DNA of 64,000 nucleotides from Roseovarius mucosus DSM 17069. GTDB lineage: Bacteria > Pseudomonadota > Alphaproteobacteria > Rhodobacterales > Rhodobacteraceae. Positions 56,869-64,000 of this stretch are shown piece after piece; the first letter of the stretch is position 1, and each line of letters opens with the position of its first letter. A model generated the notes under the pieces. The model was not told the origin of the DNA. It was given only the letters and a program-made list of their open reading frames with translations, and did not search any database. Both the position numbers and the translations under genes were made by a program. The stretch covers positions 124,001 to 188,000 of the forward strand of contig NZ_KN293978.2 of assembly GCF_000768555.3 (NCBI RefSeq). Direction: 5' to 3'.

Positions 56869-57834
56869 ATGGCGCAAGCGGCGCGCGCGCTTTGGATTGT
56901 GGCCCCGGAGCAGGTGGATTTGCGTCCCGTGGCGGTAGAGCCGGGACCGGGCGATGTTGTGATCGAGACGCTCTATACTGGCATCAGCAGGGGCACCGAG
57001 CGGCTGGTGTTTCAGGGCCGGGTGCCCGAGAGCGAGCACGCCACGATGCGGGCGCCGTTGCAGGAAGGCGCGTTTCCCGCCCCGGTCAAATACGGCTATT
57101 GCGCCGTTGGGCGCGTGAGCACGGGGGATCGGGCGGGGCAGGTGGTCTTTGTGCTGCACCCGCATCAGACACGGTTTGCCTGCCCCGCGCAGATGGCGGT
57201 GCCGGTGCCGAACGGCGTGCCGCCTGCGCGGGCTGTGCTGGCGGCCAATATGGAAACCGCGCTCAATATCCTGTGGGATGCGCAGGTGGCCCCCGGCGAC
57301 CGGGTGGCGGTGATCGGCGCGGGCACGGTGGGGGCGCTTGTGGGCTATCTTGCGGCGCGGGTGCCGGGAACGGATGTCACCCTGATCGACCGCGACGGGG
57401 CGCGGGCTGCGCTGGCCGAAGCGTTTGGGTGTCGGTTTGCGCAGCCGGAGGCGGCGCAGGGCGATGCGGATGTGGTGATCCATGCCTCGGCCAGTGCCGC
57501 CGGGCTTGGCACGGCGATCGGGATTGCGGGGGTCGAGGCGCGGGTGGTCGAGGCCAGTTGGTATGGCAGCGGTGAGACACCCGTGGCTCTTGGCGGCGCG
57601 TTTCATCAGCGGCGGTTGCAGATCATCTCGTCGCAGGTGGGGCGTATCCCGGCCAGCCATGCGGCACGCTGGGATTATCGGCGGCGGATGGAGGTGGCGC
57701 TGCGGCTCTTGGTCGATCCGGTGCTGGATCGGTTGATCTCCGGTGAGACGCGGTTTGACGATCTGCCGCGCGACTATGCGGGGATTTTGGCGGCGGCAGG
57801 CACCCTCTGCCATCGGGTGCGCTATGGCGCGTGA
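56869..57834 (+). CDS. Medium-chain alcohol dehydrogenase-type oxidoreductase
   Basis: A 321-residue MDR-superfamily protein resembling zinc-type dehydrogenases such as BchC. The catalytic-zinc Cys motif is replaced by TGISRGTERLVF. The cofactor loop VIGAGTVGALVG lies near residue 148, after AANMETALNILWDA. The missing Cys suggests non-canonical metal use. It lies between the reductase and the glycosyltransferase, overlapping the latter by 11 bases, and the three are probably made together. Confidence 0.85.
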   Translation: MAQAARALWIVAPEQVDLRPVAVEPGPGDVVIETLYTGISRGTERLVFQGRVPESEHATMRAPLQEGAFPAPVKYGYCAVGRVSTGDRAGQVVFVLHPHQTRFACPAQMAVPVPNGVPPARAVLAANMETALNILWDAQVAPGDRVAVIGAGTVGALVGYLAARVPGTDVTLIDRDGARAALAEAFGCRFAQPEAAQGDADVVIHASASAAGLGTAIGIAGVEARVVEASWYGSGETPVALGGAFHQRRLQIISSQVGRIPASHAARWDYRRRMEVALRLLVDPVLDRLISGETRFDDLPRDYAGILAAAGTLCHRVRYGA

Positions 57835-58888
57835 GGCTGGGCGCGAGTTGGCCTTTGCCGTGCCGGGGGATCCGGAGCTGACGACGGGGGGATACCTCTA
57901 CGACCGGCGGTTGGCGGAGGCATTGGTGGCGCGGGGTATCACGCTGCGGCATCTGCGGTTGGGGGACAGTTTTCCGCATCCCGATGCGCGCGACATGGCG
58001 GATGCGCTGGCGCAATTGGGGGCGTTGCCGCGCGATTGCCCGGCCTTGGTGGATGGGCTGGCTTACGGTGCGCTCGACCCGGACGGGGTGGCGCGTCTGG
58101 CGGCCCCGATGGTGGCGCTGGTGCATCATCCGCTGGCGCTTGAGCCGGGGTTGAGCGCGGCGCAGGCGCAGGCCATGGCGGCGCGGGAGCGGGCCAATCT
58201 GAGCCGGGCGCGGCATATCGTGGTGACGAGCGGGCATATCGCGGGCCTCTTGCGCGAGGCCTATGGGGTGGCACCGGAGCGGATCAGCGTGGCGCGGCCG
58301 GGGTTTGTGGTGCCGAACCTGAGCCCGGAGCCAGAGGTGCCGCCGCTGATCCTGTCGGTGGGGCTGCTCGCGCGGCGCAAGGGGCATGACGTGCTCTTGC
58401 GGGCCTTGGCGCGGATTACAGACCTAGAGTGGCGGGCGGTGATTGTCGGGCGATTGCATGAGCCCGAGACGGTGGCGGCATTGCACGCGTTGCGGGCCGA
58501 TCTTGGGCTGGCGGAGCGGGTCGAGATCGCGGGGGAGATTACGCAACCGGCGCTGGAGGCGCTGTATGGGCGCGCCACGCTCTTTGCGCTGGCGACGCGC
58601 TATGAGGGCTATGGCATCGTGTTTGATGAGGCGATGGGCCATGGGCTGCCGATCGTGAGCACACAGGCGGGGGCGGTGCCGGAGACGGTGGCCCCCGGCG
58701 CGGGCATTCTGGTGCCGCCCGAGGATGACGCGGCCTTTGGCGCGGCGCTGCGGCGGATGCTGAGTGAGCCTGCGTGGCGGGCAGGCTGCGCCGATGCGGC
58801 GCGGCAGGCGGCGGCGGGCTTGGGCGATTGGGCGGCGGCGGCGCAGGTGGTGTCCGACGCGGTGCGGGTTCACACCTCGGCGGAGTAG
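57824..58888 (+). CDS. Family 4-type glycosyltransferase
   Basis: A 354-residue GT-B glycosyltransferase. The first half starts AVPGDPELTTGGYLYDRRLAEAL and has VHHPLALEPGL. The second half has LSVGLLARRKGHDVLLRALARI and ATRYEGYGIVFDEAMGHGLPIVST, where the E-x(7)-E donor-phosphate site occurs as EGYGIVFDE. The donor sugar and acceptor are unknown. It closes the pterin-like operon, so it may glycosylate its product. Its 3' end overlaps the convergent GlxA-type regulator by 19 bases. Confidence 0.88.
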   Translation: MAREAGRELAFAVPGDPELTTGGYLYDRRLAEALVARGITLRHLRLGDSFPHPDARDMADALAQLGALPRDCPALVDGLAYGALDPDGVARLAAPMVALVHHPLALEPGLSAAQAQAMAARERANLSRARHIVVTSGHIAGLLREAYGVAPERISVARPGFVVPNLSPEPEVPPLILSVGLLARRKGHDVLLRALARITDLEWRAVIVGRLHEPETVAALHALRADLGLAERVEIAGEITQPALEALYGRATLFALATRYEGYGIVFDEAMGHGLPIVSTQAGAVPETVAPGAGILVPPEDDAAFGAALRRMLSEPAWRAGCADAARQAAAGLGDWAAAAQVVSDAVRVHTSAE

Positions 58889-59877
58889 TCGAGCACACGC
58901 TCACGGTGTTTGCCGCGCAGGTCAGAGGGCGTCACGCCGTAGAATTTCTTGAACGCGGTCGAGAGCGTGCCGGTCGAGCCAAAGCCGGTGGCGGTGGCGA
59001 TGTCGATCAGCGGCAGTTTCGTGCTCTGGATCAGGTGATGGGCGCGGCGCACACGTATCAGTTTGTAATAGTGCCCTGGCGAGGTTTCGAACACGGCGCG
59101 GAAACGGCGCTCGAGGCAGCGCTGCGAGGTGTCGACCTCATCGGCGATTTCCGCGATGGAGAGCGGATCGCTCAGATTGTCTTCCATGATGGCGAGGGCA
59201 TCCGACACGGCCTTGTCGTAGAATTTGTGAAAGGCCTCGGGGGCGAAAGGCTGTGTGCTGGAACTGGTGCGGATTTCCGGCAAGAGCAGGTGGCGGCCGA
59301 TTTCGGTGATCTCGGATACGGCCAAGTCGCGGGCCAGAAGGCCGATCACAAGCTCGGCCGTCGCGGCGCGCCCGGCGGCGGTGATGATGCCGTTGGAAAA
59401 CTCTGACAAATTCTCGGTCATGCGCGGTTGATCCTGGGTCTCGCGCAGGATCACGGCATCGGCCCAATGGGTCGTGACAGCGCCGGTTTCGATCTGGGTG
59501 CGCGAAATGAAGGTGGTCGCGGCATCTGCGAGCAGGATCACCGACCGCCCGAGCCGCCGCATGCTGCGGACGCGGGCCATCCAGACGGCGGGATCGGCCG
59601 ACTTTGAGGCGATCACGATCAGGAAGTCGGCCATGCAGTGATCTGGAATCACCGGCTCGGCGCGCACCAGCCCGGCACCGCTGCTTTGGACGAGGCCGGG
59701 ACGGTCCGAGATGATGCGCCAGCCGAAATGCGCTGTGCCATGCACCTTGTTGGCGATTTGCAGGGTATGGATGATCGAGGCCAGTTCCAGATCGCAGTAT
59801 TTGCGCTGCACGAAGATTTCAAAGAGAACCTTTGGGTCCTCTGGTGCGACGATGGGGCGTGGGTTTTGGCTGGTCAT
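58870..59877 (-). CDS. GlxA-family transcriptional regulator (AraC-type)
   Basis: A 335-residue regulator with an N-terminal class I glutamine-amidotransferase-like sensor domain (residues 15-200) and a C-terminal double helix-turn-helix (residues 235-325, including LSIAEIADEVDTSQRCLERRF and PLIDIATATGFGSTGTLSTAFKKFYG). Related regulators control use of quaternary-amine and arginine-type nutrients. The ATG at 59877 gives MTSQNPRPI; the upstream frame is not family-like. It is next to the glycosyltransferase operon and the amidase, but control of either is not evident. Confidence 0.9.
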   Translation of the reverse strand: MTSQNPRPIVAPEDPKVLFEIFVQRKYCDLELASIIHTLQIANKVHGTAHFGWRIISDRPGLVQSSGAGLVRAEPVIPDHCMADFLIVIASKSADPAVWMARVRSMRRLGRSVILLADAATTFISRTQIETGAVTTHWADAVILRETQDQPRMTENLSEFSNGIITAAGRAATAELVIGLLARDLAVSEITEIGRHLLLPEIRTSSSTQPFAPEAFHKFYDKAVSDALAIMEDNLSDPLSIAEIADEVDTSQRCLERRFRAVFETSPGHYYKLIRVRRAHHLIQSTKLPLIDIATATGFGSTGTLSTAFKKFYGVTPSDLRGKHRERVLDYSAEV

Positions 59878-60023
59878 GGCGATTCTATAGACTGGAAGCT
59901 GTGGGATAAAAACCTTGATTGATTGTGCGGCAGGATCAAGCGCTTGTTGTGCGGGACATCGGGGCTGTTGCGTTGAGCGGTGCTCGTGTATCCTTGGGGC
60001 GAACACGAACCGGGAAACGGCGG

Positions 60024-61259
60024 ATGAGCAGGATCATTGGCATGGGGCTGGCGCTTGCGCTGGCGATTGGGGGCGCAGGTGTGCGCGCGCAAGAGGCTGC
60101 GTTCAGCGGTCTGGCGCGGCTCGATGCCGAAGGCAGCGCTATCGCGGACACGGCGCGCGGGGTCGAGATGACCCTGAGCCTGTCGCAGGGCGTGCCCTAC
60201 CGTGTCTATACGCTCGATGCGCCGCCGCGCCTGGTGCTTGATTTTCAAGAGGTGGATTGGCAGGGCATCGGAGCGGGCGATCTGATTGCGGGGGAGCGCG
60301 TCAAGGGTTTGCGGCTGGGCCAGATTCGGCCGGGTTGGTCGCGCATGGTGGCGGATCTGGATGCGCCCTATCCGCTGGAACGGGCGGGGTTGGAGATCGA
60401 CCGCGCAAGCGGGCGGGCGGCTCTGCGGGTCGTCCTTGGGGCATCAGATGCCGAGCGGTTTGCCGCAACGGCGGGCACACCCGCCTTGCCCGGCTGGGAT
60501 CTGCCCGATCCCAAGGATGCGCTGGTGGCGGCCCCGGTGAAGACACCGGGCGAGGGGCCGCTGGTGGTGGTGCTTGATCCGGGCCATGGCGGGATTGATC
60601 CGGGCGCCCAGGAGGGCGCGTTGACCGAAAAGGCGCTGATGCTGCAATTCGCGCAGGAATTGCGCGATGAATTGCTGCGGGCAGGGGGATTCGAAGTGGT
60701 TCTGACACGCGAGCGCGACGAATTCGTGAGCCTTGAGCGGCGCGTGGCGCTGGCGCATTGGGCCGGTGCGGATGTATTCATGTCGTTGCATGCCGATGCC
60801 CTGTCGGGGGCGCAGGCACGCGGGCTGTCGGTTTATACGCTGTCCGAGAGTGCCTCGGACAAGGCCAGTGCCGCGCTCGCGGAGCGGCACAATCGTGCCG
60901 ATATGCTGGCCGGTGTGGACCTGAGCGGCAAGGATGACGTGGTGGCCGATGTGCTGATGGATCTGGCGCGGGTCGAGACACAGCCGCGCACCGCGCATCT
61001 GGCACAGGCCTTGATCGAGAGCTTTGCCGCGCATGAGGTGCCGCTTTTGACGCGGCCCCAGCGGCGGGCGGGGTTTTCGGTGTTGAAAGCCCCTGATATT
61101 CCGTCGGTCCTGATCGAATTGGGGTTTCTGTCCAGCCCGCGCGATTTGGCAAGGTTGCGCGATGAAGAGGGGCGGGCCCGGATTGCTGCGGCCCTGCGTG
61201 CGGCGCTGACCGCGTGGCGGGATGCGGATGCCGCGCGCGCGGGATTGGTGCGGCAATGA
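60024..61259 (+). CDS. N-acetylmuramoyl-L-alanine amidase (AmiC-type, with AMIN domain)
   Basis: A 411-residue periplasmic zinc amidase that cuts the peptide from peptidoglycan during cell separation. There is a signal peptide (residues 1-22, GAGVRAQ), an AMIN domain for septal targeting (about 30-140, YRVYTLDAPPRLVLDFQEVDW), and an amidase_3 domain (about 178-400) with VVLDPGHGGIDPGAQ, the zinc Glu in TEKALMLQFA, SLHADALS, and VLIELGFLSS. It is just upstream of the PBP1a gene, a common pairing in Rhodobacteraceae. The upstream frame (from 59919) is excluded because the signal peptide begins at 60024. Confidence 0.93.
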   Translation: MSRIIGMGLALALAIGGAGVRAQEAAFSGLARLDAEGSAIADTARGVEMTLSLSQGVPYRVYTLDAPPRLVLDFQEVDWQGIGAGDLIAGERVKGLRLGQIRPGWSRMVADLDAPYPLERAGLEIDRASGRAALRVVLGASDAERFAATAGTPALPGWDLPDPKDALVAAPVKTPGEGPLVVVLDPGHGGIDPGAQEGALTEKALMLQFAQELRDELLRAGGFEVVLTRERDEFVSLERRVALAHWAGADVFMSLHADALSGAQARGLSVYTLSESASDKASAALAERHNRADMLAGVDLSGKDDVVADVLMDLARVETQPRTAHLAQALIESFAAHEVPLLTRPQRRAGFSVLKAPDIPSVLIELGFLSSPRDLARLRDEEGRARIAAALRAALTAWRDADAARAGLVRQ

Positions 61260-61371
61260 GGGGGGCGGATGCCTTGACCCGGCGGAATGTGGCGCGTGGG
61301 CGCGCCCATTCCCTTTTGACCCTGAGGCCCGCTATGCCTATATCGGGGCCAGCAAGCATGCGGGGGCCCTT

Positions 61372-63877
61372 GTGATACGTGCGATTCTCAGCCTTTTCGG
61401 CACCGTCTTTAGCCTGATCACGCTGGTCGTGGTGGTGATCGGGCTGAGCATTGGTGCCGTGCTGCATATCTATGGTCAGGATTTGCCCAGCCATGAGAGC
61501 CTTGCCAATTACACGCCGCCGACCATCAGCCGGATTTATTCGGGCGAAGGGCGGATCATCGACGAATTCGCGCGCGAGCGGCGGTTGTTCACGCCCGCTG
61601 AAGATATTCCTAATCTGGTAAAGCAGGCGTTCATCAGCGCAGAGGACAAGAATTTCTACACCCATGGCGGTTACGACGCGGTCGGCATCGCCTCGGCCAT
61701 TGTGGATGCGGTCAAGTCGCGGGGGCGCAATGTGCGCGGGGCCTCGACCATCACGCAGCAGGTGATGAAGAATTTCCTCTTGTCCGGCGACCGTCAGATG
61801 GAGCGCAAGATCAAGGAGATCATCCTGGCCACGCGCATCGAAGAGACGCTCAGCAAGGATGACATTCTCGAACTCTATCTCAACGAGATTTTTCTGGGGC
61901 AGAACAGCTACGGTGTAACCGCTGCCGCGCAGACCTATTTCAACAAGACCCTGACCGAGTTGGCCCCGCATGAGGCCGCGACCATCGCCGCGATGCCGAA
62001 AGCGCCGAGTGATTATCATCCGGTGCGCGAGAAAGAGCGGCTCTTGGAGCGGCGCAATTTCGTGCTGCGCGAAATGTGGGAGAATGGCTATCTGACGCAG
62101 GCGGCCTATGAGCAGGAGCGCGAAGCGCCGCTGCGGAGTGTGCAGAATGGCGATTTCCCGCCCTTCAGCGCCGATTTGCCGCCACGGGATTATTTCACCG
62201 ATGAAATCCGGCGTCAGTTGAGCGCCGATTTCGGGGAGGGCGAATTCTTTAGCGGCGGTCTATCCGTGCGGGCGACCATTGATCCCGAGATGCAGGTTTT
62301 CGCCGCGCGGGCACTGCGGCGCCAGTTGGAGAATTACGACCGGGGGCCAGGGACGCTGGCGCGGCACGGGCGAGAACCTGCCCGCCGAGGTTCTGGACGA
62401 TGAGGCCGCGTGGCGCGCGGCGCTGTCCGGGCTGAGCGTGGCGCGGGACATTGATCTCGACGGAGTCTGGCATCCGGCGGTGGTGCTGGGGATCGGCGAT
62501 CAGGCCATGCAAGTGGGGATCGAGGGCGTCGAGGGGGTGCAGGAGGTGCCGCGCAGTGACATAAAATGGCTGCCCAAGGATTTCGCCGCCACCTTTGATC
62601 TGGGCGACGTGGTGCATGTGCGCGCCGTCACCAAGGATGGGGAATTCGTGAACTGGTCCTTGCGGCAGGTGCCCGAGGTGCAGGGCGGCTTCGTCGCGAT
62701 GGATGTGAACACGGGCCGCGTGATTTCCATGCAGGGCGGGTTTTCCTATCAGGCCTCGGTGTTCAACCGGACCACGCAGGCGTTGCGGCAGCCGGGTTCG
62801 TCCTTCAAGCCGTTCGTCTATGCCGCCGCGCTCGACAGCGGCTATTCGCCCGCGACCATCGTGATCGACGCCCCGATCGAGATCAACACGCCGCAGGGTC
62901 TGTGGCGGCCGCGCAATTCGTCGAACAAGTTTTACGGCCCCACGCCCCTGCGCACCGGCATCGAGCAGTCGCGCAACCTGATGACCATCCGCCTCGCGCA
63001 GGAGGTGGGTATGGATGTTATCGCGGATTATGCCGAGCGCTTTGGTGTCTACGAGAACATGGGGCGGTTTCTGGCCAATTCGCTGGGGTCCGAGGAGACC
63101 ACGCTCTATAACATGGTCGCGGCCTATGCGATGTTTGCCAATGGCGGCGAGCGGGTGCGCCCCACCTTGGTGGACCGCGTGCAGGACCGCTATGGCAAGA
63201 CGGTATATCGCCACGATCAGCGCGATTGCGTCGATTGCAATGATCCCGGCATTCCAGCCGATCGTGGCCCGCGTATCGTGTCGGATCGCGAGCGGGTGAT
63301 GAATGCGGTCACGGCCTATCAGCTCACCTCGATGCTCAAGGGCGTGGTGGATCGTGGCACGGCGGCGGGGGCCATCAACCTGCCGGTGCCCGTGGCGGGC
63401 AAGACCGGCACCACCAATGACGCGCGCGATGTGTGGTTCGTGGGCTTTACCAGCAATATCGCGGCGGGCTGTTACATCGGCCATGACCAGCCGCGCGGCC
63501 TTGGCCGGTCGGCCTATGGCTCGTCGCTCTGCGGGCCGGTGTTTCAGGATTTCATGGAGGAAGCGATCAAGAAATACGGCGGCGGTCCGTTCGAAGTGCC
63601 GCCCGGCGGGCATTTCCTAAAGATCGACCGGTTCACCGGTGCGCGCCTTTCGGATGATGCGACCGGCGACAATGTGGTGGCCGAATATTTCCGTGATGGT
63701 GAAGAGCCAGTGTTTGGTGTGACCTATGATGGGGGTTTTGCCATGGGCAATGACCTTGATCTCTTTGCCGCGGGCGAGCGCGAGCAGGTGCAGGAGGTCA
63801 CGACCTCGACCGGTGAAAAAGCGCGGGTGGGTGGCAAGGCCAGCTTTGGGTCGATGAGTTCGGGTGGCTTGTACTAG
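61372..63877 (+). pseudogene. mrcA: Penicillin-binding protein 1A (MrcA), interrupted by a one-base frameshift
   Basis: A bifunctional peptidoglycan polymerase. The transmembrane anchor (about 6-30) and the glycosyltransferase domain are intact (AEDKNFYTHGG, STITQQVMKNFL). At a run of five G (62342-62346) the frame shifts. One G fewer rejoins the frame with DRGQGRWRGTGE and continues through the transpeptidase domain (PGSSFKPF with SxxK, SRNLMT, GKTGTTND) to the stop, 834 residues in all. As written, the first frame stops at 62401, leaving a 343-residue glycosyltransferase fragment. PBP1a genes are rarely lost, so an error in the consensus sequence is likely. The GTG at 61372 is chosen because the membrane anchor begins there. 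Confidence 0.88.
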
Positions 63878-63941
63878 GGCTCTCTTGCCCGGCCCGGCGC
63901 GCTGCGCTATCACCCGCACCTGACCAGACAAGGACATTCCG

Positions 63942-64000
63942 ATGCGCGCAGAAACCCAGAACCTCGTGGCCGAGATCCAAAAGTCGTTGGAGCTGTTGCG
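63942..64000 (+). CDS. prfB: Peptide chain release factor 2, start only
   Basis: Only the first 19 residues are inside the window. MRAETQNLVAEIQKSLELL matches the N-terminus of RF2 in Rhodobacteraceae, where prfB follows mrcA. An AAGGA site precedes the ATG. The region where many prfB genes carry a programmed +1 shift lies beyond the edge. Confidence 0.8.
   Translation, partial: MRAETQNLVAEIQKSLELL

Noticed and set aside
61222-63877. Two separate cell-wall genes instead of one mrcA
   Set aside because: The two frames abut at a G run and join into one family-length PBP1a after removal of one base.

Overview
The window is a GC-rich chromosomal segment whose gene families and order point to the alphaproteobacterial family Rhodobacteraceae (Roseobacter group). 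The clearest pointers are ChpT beside a DUF3553 gene, olsB-olsA for ornithine lipids, a soxBDAG-type operon, ribosomal protein L21 with a C-terminal helix-hairpin-helix tail, and YcjX/YcjF plus DUF2339 membrane genes. No phage, transposase, integrative element or CRISPR array is visible. It reads as core genome with a few accessory operons.

Layout. 1-7.8 kb: SPFH membrane protein (cut by the left edge), tgt, an ene-reductase, a PAS/divergent chemoreceptor and lon behind a heat-shock-like promoter. 8-13.4 kb: a 1423-residue 5'-nucleotidase / choice-of-anchor I / RTX protein, probably secreted by a type I system, then a serine hydrolase. 13.5-20.7 kb: tRNA-Ser(CGA), two tandem DUF2059 periplasmic proteins, rplU-rpmA, an acetyltransferase, obgE, proB (frameshifted) and proA. 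20.7-23.9 kb: chpT, DUF3553, a heptamer repeat, olsBA and a degenerate ThiE-like gene. 24-29.6 kb: a coupled YcjX-GNAT-YcjF-DUF2339 block. 29.5-35.2 kb: a polar amino-acid ABC transporter operon ending in a MobA-like nucleotidyltransferase, then a PhnD-like/TerB/TerB operon. 35.3-44.9 kb: housekeeping genes (CNNM/CorC, xerD, aroK-aroB, tyrS, anmK). 44.9-52.1 kb: a two-cysteine racemase-family enzyme coupled to a PLP lyase, a cluster of palindromic repeats, and soxBDAG. 52.2-54.6 kb: yceI and opgH. 54.8-58.9 kb: a five-gene operon of a pterin-synthase-like protein, methyltransferase, RibD-type reductase, dehydrogenase and glycosyltransferase. 58.9-64 kb: a GlxA-type regulator, a cell-wall amidase, mrcA (frameshifted) and the start of prfB.

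How the genes fit together. Translation and ribosome assembly (tgt, rplU, rpmA, obgE, tyrS, tRNA-Ser, prfB), proline and shikimate synthesis (proBA, aroKB) and envelope upkeep (amidase, PBP1a, anmK, opgH, olsBA) make up the core. The accessory operons deal with phosphate scavenging, amino-acid uptake and N-methyl amino-acid oxidation. The operon most likely to encode something undescribed is the pterin-like cluster at 54759-58888, whose first enzyme lacks the usual catalytic residues. Two conserved genes, proB and mrcA, are each broken by one extra G in a G run, which looks like residual consensus error but needs read-level checking.
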